Assembly: GCA_944470555.2 (NCBI GenBank)
Contig: OX104134.1
Location: forward strand, 97,892,701-97,956,700
Length of the DNA: 64,000 bases
Reading direction: 5' to 3'
Source of the DNA: Heterobilharzia americana
Taxonomy: Eukaryota > Platyhelminthes > Trematoda > Strigeidida > Schistosomatidae
Position numbers and translations under genes: made by a program. Shown piece after piece: positions 31,518-42,080 of the stretch. Position 1 is the first letter of the stretch. Each line of letters begins with the position of its first letter. The notes beneath the pieces were generated by a model. That model searched no databases. It saw nothing but the letters and a program-made list of their open reading frames with translations, and was not told the DNA's origin.

Positions 31518-33549
31518 TAAAGTTCTTAGATTTTACTGGCGCTTAAAAGTAACTTAAATCAGTTCAAGTATATATTTCAAGGACAGTGTACACAATAACT
31601 AGGCTTTCATTCAGTAACTTCTAGTGTTCAGGGATTTCGTAACTTATGACGAACCACATGTGGATGAGTTCCTAGAAGTTAATACCTTTTGGGAGCTAAG
31701 GTATTTTATTCATTAAAAAAAATTGAAACTTCTCTCAGCATTATTTGCAGACGGTTATCTCTTTATCTTAAACGGTAGTTCTTCAATGGCTAGTACTCAT
31801 CAATGAGGCTTTTTTGAAATGTTTGAGCAACTTATGATCCTTCAGAAACTCAAATCTGCTTAGTTCAGCAGCACAGTCAGGAATTTTGTCTCTGAGCTGT
31901 TACACCAGTAACTAAATTAGTTCAGAAACAGAATAACTAAATTCACGAGTCAAATGGCTTGAAGACCTTAACCTGTAAGGAGTCAGCCGCTGGTTTCATA
32001 GCTTAGTGGTCACGATTTTGAACTTTGGTACTCAGTGGCATGGATTTGAATCACTTTTAAGACAACAGTTTCCTCAGAATTATAAGTGTATCTTGTAGAC
32101 AACTAGCGAAACGAATGACACCTTGGTATACACCTTCTTGCTGCTCATCCTTGATAGAAGTAGCAACTGAAACTAGACACAACAGGTGTATCAGCTGTTC
32201 TTTCATGTTTCCCGTTGTATATTTTCTTTTTTCCTTTCTGACAGATGACCAATGACATAGCACAGACTGTGAAGATATGTAATATAAAGTTTTTGGTACC
32301 CCACTGTCCTGCCTACCACCTTCCTCAAACTCATAGGCATAATCCATACACAAATCTGATGTATAAGACTGTACTGATAATCTATTCATGCAAAATCATC
32401 TTCCACTCAACGAAAGTTTTTTATCGTGCACTCTAGTTAGCTGCGTAGCTGTCGATAAAGATAGCTGGACGGCTGTTTCATTCCAATTTGAAAATCTCCA
32501 GTGAAGCTCACTTTTGATGCTTGATAAAATTTAGGTTCTTACATACAAGTACAGTATCAAGTAACCTACAGTTTAGCGAATGGCTTGAAATCATATGGTA
32601 GGCACTTATAACCTTTGCTGTCTCACAATGTAGCACAACCATACTCTGCTATCACTAGAGAACATCGTTTTTCACTCTCGACTTGGCTTCCATATTTTAT
32701 ATAATTTATTTCATGAATTTCACTGAAAAAAGTTATTACAGGTAATTTTAACATAGTAAAGATGATTTGAGTTGCTCAACACTTATCATCTTACAAAACT
32801 ATTGATATTTTAGGTTCAGATGCAGGTATTCTAAAAATAAACGTGCTTTTGACACTGATTTTCGCATGCTAATGCTCATGTAAGACAGTGAATTGATTCG
32901 ACGTTCCTTCGCATGGACACGCTGTAAAGATCCATGTGCAGCAATTACTTTGGGACAGAATGACAGCGCGATTCAAACGTATCATCCACGGGTGTTGCAT
33001 CTAAACTGGAGCATCTAACTAGGCACGCCATAACCTGACGCATTCTGTTGTTAAGTTTAAATTTTTTACTAAAGTTGGTAGGAAGTCGTTGTATCTACCT
33101 AAAATCTCAGAAATCTGTAAAACGAAAATCACTTTCTCGAGGTAATTTACGTTTGTTTTCACTTCATTGTCATGTGGCACAATTTGATTGTTCATCTCAG
33201 TGTTCCGTCAAAATGATCATCAAGAAGGGAATAGATTTTGTAGACATCGGGATCAAAATTTGACCTAACAGAATTCTAGAAGTTCAGCAGTGAATACATT
33301 TCGTTTATAAACGAATAGATGATTATTTAGGAATAAGACACTCAGCAAAGGGATTGCTTTTAAGGAATTTATTTTCAAACTATACATTTGCATGTAAATG
33401 ATATGTGAAAAATTATGTCTCACAATGAAACTGAAATAATGGGTAATAATATTAATAACGCAAAAACACTTATAGTTATGATGTTAGCCAAAATGTGAGT
33501 GATAACAAAGTAGATCATTAAAGAGATGTGGAATGACTTACGCCGCGAT
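31518..33549. other. AT-rich stretch, one tRNA-like head
   Basis: TTCATAGCTTAGTGGTCACG with GGATTTGAATCAC (31995-32055) is an A/B-box pair of an unassigned tRNA-like repeat. The 110-codon minus frame (32057-32389) has no recognised motif. Confidence 0.4.
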
Positions 33550-33720
33550 AATTGAAGGTGAAATGAAGACCTAGATCGCAGCAGTATTCGAAACAGAGGT
33601 GGCTTGATTGACGGCTTGGTACTCTGCCAGCTCTGCTATTAGCTCTTTCGGATGACTACGTCTTAACTTCACTCCAGTCAGCAAGAGTTTCGTCCAGCAG
33701 TCTTGCAGTTGTGCTATTCA
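33550..33720 (-). mobile_element. Family 3 SINE-like repeat
   Basis: Minus strand: AGAGCTGGCAGAGTACC (A box region), TGTTTCGAATACTGC (decayed B box), then TCTTCATTTCACCTTCAATT. Confidence 0.65.
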
Positions 33721-33849
33721 TTATCGTTCGTTCATATGAATCACACTATCAATCAGAGACACATCAGCAATCAGTACAAAACTCTCCTTCTCTTTTATTC
33801 AGTTCGATGTAGATTTGATGAGAAGCCCTAATGATGATTTCGATAAATG

Positions 33850-34090
33850 AACAGTTAATGATCCTGTGGTAATATGGTAACCAGATAAAACCCTCGATGA
33901 CTGAGAAGTTAGAATGTGGTCAGCAGCTGGGTCTCATAGCGCAGCTGTTAAAGTGCCACGCTGGTATTCAGGGAGTTGCTGATTTGAATCCTGCCGTGAG
34001 TCAGGTTTTCACTCCACTTTCAATCGACACACCATAACTGTCATATCAGTCTGTTAAACTACGGCTGTCTCAAATAGGCAGATCAGTAAT
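33850..34090 (+). mobile_element. Family 3 SINE-like repeat
   Basis: TAAAACCCTCGATGACTGAG then GGTCTCATAGCGCAGCTGTT (A box), GATTTGAATCCTGCCGTGAG (B box), and TTTCACTCCACTTTCAATCG. It faces the minus-strand copy 130 bases away. Confidence 0.7.
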
Positions 34091-34479
34091 ATACAGAATC
34101 GTTTACATGTGATAGAATGAGGTAGGTTGCTCAAAATGAAGTGAATGTCTCCCAGAAAAGATTCAGACGATCAAGTGAAATAGCACCAAAAACTATTCAC
34201 AGTGGTGATAGTAATGATAACAGTGGTAGAATATAAAGTGGCAGATGTTATGGCCAAGATAACAACAACGAAAGTACATAATCCTTCATGCTTTAGTTCA
34301 TAAGCTGCTAAGGCCTGCACTGATTTAAGAAGTTGAAAGCAAAGAACTATCCATGATTACAGACTAGTAGTCAGTTTGACCGCAACTATGCATAAATATG
34401 AACCGAACTTTTAAGATAATATGGGGTGCATAGTTGAGGTTATTTCTTAGGTAGATTCAGTACCTTTTTCGCCGAACAG

Positions 34480-35260
34480 GAAACATCCAAGTAATGCATT
34501 CACATAAGGACGAATACTCCTGTCATTGCATTCTGTTGCCGCCCCCTCAGACTGATCAGTGTTATTCCCTCTCGGCCACCAGGCCTCAGCACATTCAAAT
34601 TCACCAGTTAATCAGTTCGATGACCATATTCATCTAACGTGGGCAGATGTAAGCGGGATATGTCTCACTGAAGTCTGCACAATCTTCCAGATCTAGAAGT
34701 ACCTTACCTTCCGGAAAAGACATTCCTCAAAAAGGCCTGGCCATGAACCCGTAGTGTTGATAGATTCATTTCGGTGGTTTCCTTTTGGGTGTTTAAGTAC
34801 AAACTAGGATAGGGCTACCGAAACTGGCATTTCCGACGGAAAATAACTCACCCGTCCCTAAGGATTGCTTCAAAAACAATGTATTCTGGAATTAGGAAGC
34901 TGGTTCACCTTACCTTCCAGTTGCACTGCTCCCAGCTCACTCAGGGCGGGAGGGAGATCCTGGAGGCTATCAAAACCTTTCGTGCCATAAAGACCCGTAC
35001 CACTAAACTTGTGCATATGGATCTCGTCAGCTGCGGTTCTCGCTAAGTCAGATTGATGATGTATCGGTTAATAACCACGGTGACTATGAGGAGGCTCATT
35101 GACTTACCCAAAAAGGCTCGACCTGTAATCCACAGCAGACGAAACATCTCCAGTTTCCAAGACTCAGCAATACAAACCCAGCACCACTTAACCACGCCAC
35201 ATACGGCTTCTTCACGTCCACCCCATGCCACGTAACTATGGCGTAGATCTATGCTGCTTA
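34480..35260. other. GC-richer unclassified block
   Basis: Base composition differs from the AT-rich surroundings (runs such as CAGGGCGGGAGGGAGATCC). Two internally similar segments, CCTCAAAAAGGCCTGGCC (34730) and ACCCAAAAAGGCTCGACC (35106), are visible. No frame over 75 codons. It may be the leader of a further LINE family, but no motif proves this. Confidence 0.4.
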
Positions 35261-35639
35261 AAATAGTCATAGTTACTCCCGTGCTTGACTCTGATCACAA
35301 AGAATCGAATACATCACATTCTTTCCTTAATTAGCTGACAGAAATCATGTCTCGTAGCATTTCATACCTTTGATCGACTGAATTATAGTAAGCAGGCGTG
35401 ATTTGACAGGCTGATCTTCATTCAGTAGGAAAATAAATTTGGAAAGAAATCGGAGTCATAATAATATTGTAATTGGAGGTTTCTTTGATCCTGCCAGTTC
35501 AAAGGAATACAAAGTTTGTAGACTTTTTTTTAATCATCACTTTGACTGAGATAGCCATGGTTTGGCAGGCTTGCATTAATACGGAGTGAAGATTGAAGGG
35601 CTGGGCCGTCAGTATGAATAAGGTGAACGGATGAAGTGA
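35261..35639. other. Stretch without a recognised gene
   Basis: AT-rich, no assigned content. Confidence 0.4.
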
Positions 35640-35780
35640 CTCTGAAGATCGCCCTACCAGCTGCCGTCTCAACGAGTTAGGTTTCTTTATTTTACAAAAA
35701 TCTACACTTCCAGTCGAAATACTGAAACCTAATTGGTTATTTCATCAGTTGCTAGGGTGACCTTTAGAGTCACTCAGGGA
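35640..35780. mobile_element. Inverted-repeat (MITE-like) element, CCACTCTAGC-arm family
   Basis: GAGTTAGGTTTCTTTATTTT on the left faces AATACTGAAACCTAATTGG on the right. The outer ends are ATCGCCCTACCAGC and GTTGCTAGGGTGACCTTTAG. Same family as 25.44 and 40.90 kb. Confidence 0.75.
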
Positions 35781-35794
35781 TAGTAACTCATCGC

Positions 35795-35965
35795 AAATCC
35801 ACATGACAGTCGGGTAAAATCCTAAATGATTGACGTGAAACTAAGATGTGATCTGCGGCTAGGTGTCATAACTCAATTGGTAGGACACCGAGCAGATAAC
35901 CCGGGGGTCACTGGTTCAAATCTTATCACGGCCCAGACTTCAACTAGTTAATTCCTTTAGTAGAA
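35795..35965 (+). mobile_element. Family 3 SINE-like repeat
   Basis: GACAGTCGGGTAAAATCC, GGTGTCATAACTCAATTGG and GTAGGACACC (A box), GTCACTGGTTCAAATCTTAT (B box), then CGGCCCAGACTTCAACTAG. Confidence 0.75.
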
Positions 35966-36265
35966 AAAACTAGCCAGGTGTGTGGGTGTATATGAATAGC
36001 TATAGTGGACAACATTCAAAAAGTCGAAAAAATTATAATTAAAGGTCAGTAACTTGCCAGTGTACGCACTTACGTAGTACATATAAATGATTAAGAAATG
36101 AAATACTAATCTATCGTGTTCACCTAGTTAAATGTGTTTGCGTTATAACCGGTTGTGATTGTTCAACACAGCAACCAAGATGATGTGATTCATTTTAACA
36201 GTTCGGTTTTGGACATCTGTAGCACATACAAATATGCATGTCTAAAGGCTCACGTATGTCCTGAC

Positions 36266-36268
<3 letters not shown>

Positions 36269-36340
<72 letters not shown>
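36269..36340. repeat. AT dinucleotide microsatellite
   Basis: About 36 AT units, broken once by ACATAT at 36310-36316; followed by GCACGTGC. Confidence 0.97.
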
Positions 36341-36344
<4 letters not shown>

Positions 36345-36982
36345 GTGCAGTCGCGTGCATATATTTGTGTGTTGATAGACAAGTATGTCTGTCTAGGTAT
36401 ATATTTCTGTCTGATAAATTGTCTGCTAATGATTTCAACTGAATTTCTTTGTCTGGTTTGTAAGTCGTAAATATAAGATTTTTGAAAAATTTAATACCCC
36501 ATGAATATGATACAGAAGTGTTTCAGTTTTGCTGGCAAAATAAAATTCTGTATTACTTACCAGTTAATGCTTGTTGCTAATAGTTATTACCTTTTTCTGA
36601 GTTAGTTTTCAAGAAAATCGATCAATCTGAACGAAAAGTTGATATTATTGAAGTGGTTAGGTTGACAGAGAAATGTAATCAGTGACCGGTTACACATCTA
36701 GAAACAAATTTTTTGGGTGCTGGAGTGAACAGCTTTAATTTCTGAAGCGACTGCCAGTGTCCAGTATATTGCTATGTAAGCCGTATGTGGCATGACTGAC
36801 ATTAATGGTTATTATTTCTTTATTATAGTGTGTGAAATGAGTAGTTTTGAGCGCAATTTTATTCATATCTTTATTTACTATAATAGTTTTTAAAATATTT
36901 ATTTGAACAAAAAAATGATCACTAATGCAAGTCGTGCCAAATAAAGTTTACATGGTAACATGCAGGATACTGGAAGTCCTTC

Positions 36983-37002
36983 GGCTGTATGCGCGTACAG
37001 CC
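36983..37002. repeat. GC-rich hairpin
   Basis: GGCTGTA and TACAGCC pair around TGCGCG. No run of T follows, so a terminator role is not supported. Confidence 0.6.
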
Positions 37003-37225
37003 CTCAAGATCGGATCTACATTCCAGTTAAGTTGTATCGTAATAGTAAAATTTCCTAGGTTATGTCGGATGAGTTATAATGTAAGTTAGAGATGATTTCG
37101 CCTAAAGAATAACCTGACTCATATCAGGAATTGCAGCCGAGAACTTCATGTTACTGAAGAGACGGTTAAACTCAGTGAATTACAAGACCTAAATGCTAAT
37201 CATATCTCAGTCGATTGCCTCCATC

Positions 37226-37289
<64 letters not shown>
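37226..37289. repeat. TAA trinucleotide microsatellite
   Basis: About 21 TAA units. The bases just downstream (CTCCAAACAATATGTG, TGTGGAATTCTCAG) resemble 63172-63210, where the end of a minus-strand LINE lies, so the tract is probably the A-rich tail side of an old insertion. Confidence 0.95.
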
Positions 37290-37345
37290 CGGTATACTCC
37301 AAACAATATGTGACAGTGTGGAATTCTCAGCATATAATTTCTCAA
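37290..37345 (-). mobile_element. LINE 3'-end remnant
   Basis: Matches the terminal bases of the minus-strand LINE at 63.17 kb (ACTCCAAACAATATG, GTGTGGAATTCTCAG). Short and diverged. Confidence 0.5.
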
Positions 37346-38489
37346 CAGATTCACTCCAAGAACAATACTTTCAGAGGAAATGGTTATCGCATCGGAATGA
37401 TGTTAATAATAACACTATTGTAGGCAATAGTATGGAATAGTCATCTGGTCCTACATGGGCGTCCGGTCCATAATGACGAATCAACAGAAATGCAAGCATA
37501 AATTTGTTGGTGATTCAGTCAGCCAGTATAAAAATCGGCGACTCTAGCTAAGCATCTCACGGATAGAAATATGATGTACTTTTGTGCACCGAAAAGTCCA
37601 CTTGCATATAACGTAACATTTTTTCTTTGCTTTGTGATGGACTCGAGAAATAGAGAGTCAAAAACAGTTTAAGAATGTGCAAGAGAAAATGATACTTTTG
37701 AAGGACATATTTATATGATTAAAACAAATTGAAAAGAAAGAATATGATGAAAAATGTTCAGTGGATGATTTTGGTAGCCTGGGGTTCAAGAAGGCCGCCG
37801 TAGAGAAAATACATCCATTTCAATGTATCACGAAGATGAGTCTCCTAACCTGTTGGGCACACTGCAAAATTATCAACGATCAGCACTTGGGAGTAGGTAA
37901 CATGAAATTCGTTACTAATCCATCCAGGGGAATTAGTCAGACAGGAGAACTGATTGGTCATCGATTATACTAACTAGAATATCTTTCTCTTGAGTAGTTT
38001 CACCTCATATGAGGAAGTGAGGAGTAAAAGCGATTTGAGTGATATACTCTGAATAATAGGTAAACGATTATCTCTCTGATTTCTGAGACCTATTTGTTAA
38101 CTACTTTTCATTTCTGTCCTCTATAGAATTTAAAACAATCAACAAATGTTTAAAAAAACAGGATTTGATAAATTCATAAATTTGTATCAGGAAACAAATG
38201 TTTTCAAAGCTTATAGTATTAACTCTCAACTCTTAATGATAATGAAATAAATCATCATAGAATTTCAGCAACGAGTCATGCTGTCCTATGAGCATTCGAT
38301 TTAAATGCAACGATGCCAGCATACACCTCTCAGTAAAAGTGTAAACGACAGCATGTCACAAGTTTATCAGCTATATGAATTGTGTAAAATGGTTCAAAAC
38401 GTTTTTTGCCCCAAGCGGAATGGTAGAAAAATTGAAACAAATATCAAATATGTTATACCTAACTTAGTGCTTAGATATCCCAAAATAAG
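37346..38489. other. Stretch without a recognised gene
   Basis: AT-rich; the 70-codon frame at 37761-37973 has no motif. Confidence 0.4.
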
Positions 38490-38640
38490 GAAATATGAGA
38501 AGCGCATCTCTTTCTATCTTGTACTCTTCAGTTGGATGAACTTACACTCCAGTGAGCGATGGTGTTCCCACTGAGATTCGAACTGAGGTCCAACCGATTC
38601 AAATGTCAGTGCGTTGTTCACTAGGGTACTGGGGGGACGT
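38490..38640 (-). mobile_element. SM-alpha-like element, minus strand, degenerate
   Basis: Minus strand: CCCCCAGTACCCTAGTGAAC (A box region), CCTCAGTTCGAATCTCAGTG (B box), GGAACACCATCGCTCACTGG, ATCCAACTGAAGAGTACAAG. The CTGAAGA core motif survives; the second motif is GAGAT. Confidence 0.7.
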
Positions 38641-38889
38641 TGGGAGGATGTCAAGAGATTTGACTTAGTATAGCAAAGGGCGGTCACAAGTATAAATAAA
38701 CATCAGACATTAAATACTTCTAGTTGTTTCTGTTAATTAAAATTAACTACAAATCTAATGGGAATCAACGCCATTCATGTGATATTTCTTAATTCCGAAG
38801 AAAAACTCTTGTTGGATTCAATGGAGTCCGCTTAAATTTCAATAAATCTATGATCAGTTAAACAGCCTACATTGTGATTATTTGTTGAT

Positions 38890-39190
38890 GCTTATAACTT
38901 CCTGTTGTTATACTGGATCGAATTAATCGAAGCGGTCGGCATATGATTCGCTTCTTGTCGGGAATACCGTTATCCACTACAGTGCAAGTGCATCCAGCTG
39001 AGGAGTTCAAAATGAGGCAAAACACATATTCTGGATTCCTCTGATAAAAACTATCCATCGGGAATGCCAAATGTTGGTTTCGACTCCCAGTGAAGAGTTC
39101 AACATCAATATACATGTGTGTTCAACTAAAGAGTTTCATTTAGGACGCGACATGTCTTAAATACCATTGCTAGCTAACACTAAAGAAAGT
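38890..39190 (+). mobile_element. Two degenerate SM-alpha-like ribozyme regions in tandem
   Basis: The first ribozyme (38990-39036) has ATCCAG, CTGAGGAG, AAATG loop, GCAAAAC and CTGGAT. The second (about 39118-39165) has TTCAACTAAAGAG, GGACGCGAC and the tail CATTGCTAGCTAACAC, behind a B-box-like GGTTTCGACTCCCAGTGAAG. 38890-38950 is a minus-strand 3' half. Confidence 0.65.
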
Positions 39191-39429
39191 CATACCGAAG
39201 TGAAAACAATGTTTGTAACGATAGATGTATTGAGTAAATTTATATTTATGTGAAATAGTCGGTATGGTCAACCTTATGTACAGTATTTTTGCAGTAAATA
39301 TTTGCACACCATCTATTTAAATTGATTCAAAGCCTTTTAATTGTTTTCGTTCCGATTTTAAATTAAAGCAGGGTGCTTACAACGCTTCAGATCTTGATGA
39401 AAAAGTCACTACAGTTGAATATAGGTCGA

Positions 39430-39495
39430 TCCAATCGACAAGTTTCATAGCTGACGAGTGCATGCCCCAAATTCCACCACTAGACACTAACAGAA
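39430..39495 (+). repeat. SM-alpha-like remnant
   Basis: CATAGCTGACGAGTGCATG with CCAAATTCCACCACTAGACAC; the stem II-stem III part is deleted. Confidence 0.5.
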
Positions 39496-39999
39496 GTGGC
39501 ATCAAACTGCTGATATTTTTAATTTGTCACCCTTATTGCAAAGAAGAAATCACCCGTATAGGCAATTCCACGAGGATAATCGTAGCGAACTTCAAAGTTC
39601 AATCTGCATACGAAGCAGTATTGATAGCAGATAAGCATTCATAAATTATGACTACGGAATACTAGGCGTGTCCAAAATGCTTTTCAGAAAACTATAGTCT
39701 ATCAGTACTTGGTAAATCTAAAGAATAAAATGTCATGTGTGGGTAATTGCAACCACTTTGACCGTTCTGTCTGCGGAAATATCATTTAGCCTGTTTAGAA
39801 TCGTTCACTAAGTTGTATAGGCTAGAAATGTATTATGAACTCTTCAACCACTGTAAGCTGTAGGTGTTATAGCGTGTACTGGGATACTGGTGTAATATAT
39901 TGGAAAGAACCCTGTCAGCGGTTAGTCAGTAAACTAGTATGCTACTGAATACTTGTTCTTGTTAATAGTCAGTCAGGTAGTGTTATTAAATGGGCTGTG

Positions 40000-40350
40000 A
40001 CTTGTTGTTTGATACCAGTAATTTCCCATTGCCACAATGGGTCAAATTGTTTGACATCTGTTGGCAAATTTTCTACTATATGGATGTCTCGATAATGCCA
40101 GACATTCATGTTTTATTCATCTTCGTGACTAGCGGTGAGGCGCAGGACACATATTTAGTCCTATTTGGGATTATCCAGTCCTATGTACCTGCACCCTACT
40201 GAGTGATGTTGTTTCAAGTGAGCGTCGAGCCTAGTGCCCATCGCTTCAAAGCGTGATCCACTAGACCACTGGGGCACGAGAGTCACCTCTTGTGCATTCG
40301 GTACCAGTTGTTGTTTCATGATTGTAACTTCCCGTTGCTATACTAGATTT
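40000..40350 (-). mobile_element. SM-alpha-like full unit plus part of the preceding unit (tandem)
   Basis: Read on the minus strand: the end of a first unit (CAACGGGAAGTTACAATCAT), the joint GCACAAGAGGTGACTCTCGT, then the head of the second unit (GCCCCAGTGGTCTAGTGGAT), CAACATCACTCAGTAGGGTG, a decayed ribozyme (40143-40184: CTGGATAA, CCAAATAGGACTAAAT, GTGTCCTG), ACCGCTAGTCAC, and the 3' half (ATCGAGACATCC, CAAACAATTTGACCCATTG). It gives the unit length as about 300 bp and shows head-to-tail order. Confidence 0.78.
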
Positions 40351-40689
40351 TCCGTAAGTAGTGATACTGGCACTTGATACGATGATATTCGTCTTAGGTT
40401 TTCAAAAATGAGGAGAACATATTAGATTACCTGTATTAATTTTTGCTATTTTCAATGAAGTGAACAATCAGTTTTGTCTTGAAATAGTCAATGGAAGGTG
40501 CTAAAACTATGTACTCTAGCAGAAGGCTAGTTCTACGGGTTGGAAATTCAGTGTAACAAATGGATTTTGAATGTCAGTGGTTCGATCAAAATTATTCGAG
40601 TGTTCTGTTATGTCTTACCAGGTGACGGATTCGAAAGCCAAGAAATAAACAGGGTAAATTAGTTATTAATGATGAATAGTGAGTAGAAG

Positions 40690-40745
40690 TGGAATTTAAG
40701 ACGCACGTTTCGTTCTATTTGGGATTCGTCAGTAGGATAGCTTAG
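40690..40745 (-). mobile_element. SM-alpha-like hammerhead fragment, minus strand
   Basis: Only the ribozyme and its flanks remain (CTATCCTACTGACGAATCCC to AAATTCCACT). Confidence 0.72.
40692..40738 (-). ncRNA. Hammerhead ribozyme domain with complete core, weak stems
   Basis: CTGACGA, GAAAC, stem III ACGTGCGT and the triplet GTC are all intact. Stem I (CCTA / TTAA) and stem II (ATCC / GAAC) have mismatches. It keeps the most complete core of the SM-alpha-like copies seen here, but helix loss makes activity unlikely. Confidence 0.68.
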
Positions 40746-40896
40746 TACTTAAATCAGCACTTAGCATACACTACGCTGATAGATAGGATGTGATTTATTA
40801 TATATTATAAGAAACGGCTTTTGATGATGTTGTAAGATGTTTTGGTTGGAAATAGTTGCTTTTATGAGCCCATAAATGAAAGAACTCTTGGAATCA

Positions 40897-41035
40897 CGAT
40901 GGATTCTAAAGGTCACCCTAGCAACGACGGAAATAGCCAGTCAGGTTTCTTTATTTCTGTAGGAAAGGTAGATATTCATAAAATAAAGAAGTCTAGGCGG
41001 TTATTTTACTCGTTATGGGGGTCTTTTGAGTTATT
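40897..41035. mobile_element. Inverted-repeat (MITE-like) element, CCACTCTAGC-arm family
   Basis: Left: TCTAAAGGTCACCCTAGCAA and GTTTCTTTATTTCTG; right: AATAAAGAAGTCTAGGCGG and CGTTATGGGGGTCTTTTGAG. Arms are about 55 bases, with the centre around 40965. The 102-codon frame crossing it (40842-41150) is not a gene. Confidence 0.8.
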
Positions 41036-41704
41036 TGGAGTTATGCCGACAGATGAGTCGACCACAGATGTTGTTTCTTTTGTGATCGTTCACTTAGTCA
41101 AAACTGGTCAGCTGTTGTTATTTTCTAACACAGACACTGAAAGATTATAAAGTTAGAGAGTAAGTCAAGCAAGTATTTGGTGGATAATATCTTATAGGTT
41201 TTGCTCAGACATAATGGAAACACTGCATAAATCTCAGCTATTACAAATGTACTATGCAGAAATATTTATAATCTGTAGCAAAACACAAGACAATATGACC
41301 TTGAAAACCATAAACTTGACAAATTCTAGTGTTTTGATCATTCTTCAGTTTAAAAACAAAATTTCATTATATCATCTAATCGTTGGTTATGTGGTCATCA
41401 TGCTATTTATTTTACAAGGTGAAGGTAATTGTTTGTTTACTAGTCAACGATGCCACGTGATTGTAGTTTTACTTGCATATCAATATATGTTCAAGGTTTA
41501 TGCATAGTATGGATTTTCCAGATTAATGATGCAGTTTACTTTAGTAATGAGAGCGTGAAGACAAACCAAGAGATTTCATAGTATAGTCGCGTCATTTGTA
41601 TCAGCTTACAATAAGCAATACAAGTAAACTGAGCATTTATTTCCTTTGATGAACTTGATGTTGTTTTATTATGCCAAATGTGTTGTTATTGTATTTTCAG
41701 GTTA
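41036..41704. other. AT-rich stretch without a recognised gene
   Basis: The 97-codon frame at 41214-41507 has no recognised motif. Confidence 0.4.
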
Positions 41705-41840
41705 ATCTGGATTTCATTCTTAAGGTAGCATTCATCACAGACTGACATTATTTGGAAAACCGCTGAAAATCTAAGGGCACTGGACAGCTATTTCGTCCCC
41801 ACTAACCTCAAAATACGTTACTGTATAGTACTGATTAATG
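41705..41840 (-). mobile_element. Family 2 SINE-like repeat
   Basis: Minus strand: TTGAGGTTAGTGGGGACGAA, ATAGCTGTCCAGTGCCC, and the tail AATGTCAGTCTGTGATGAAT. GTC and CAGTG are intact, CTGAGGA is lost. Confidence 0.65.
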
Positions 41841-42080
41841 ACGTACTTCGAGATGGATATCGCGAAGTTTTAATGACAAGCTGTGATCTATGGGTCAACC
41901 AGTCGGAAATGAAGTGGAAGCCAACTGAGGAACTTGAGTGATAGTTGTGCTATATCACGAATTGGTAGAAGTAGGAAACTATGGACAGCTGGACTCCAAC
42001 CCAGAAGCTGAGTGGTTAGCGCTTTTGTCGTGGAACCTAAAGGTCTTGAGTTCAGTCCCTAACCGGCCCGTGGTTGCATA
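41841..42080 (+). mobile_element. Family 2 body and tRNA-like head, plus strand
   Basis: CTTCGAGATGGATATCGCG and GTGATCTATGGGTCAACCAG lead to the head AGCTGAGTGGTTAGCGCTTT and the B-box-like GAGTTCAGTCCCTAACCGG. It stops before the ribozyme part. The same body precedes a head at 16.8-17.0 kb and at 46.9 kb. Confidence 0.6.

Noticed and set aside
32057..32389. 110-codon minus-strand frame
   Set aside because: No motif; length is within chance for this region.
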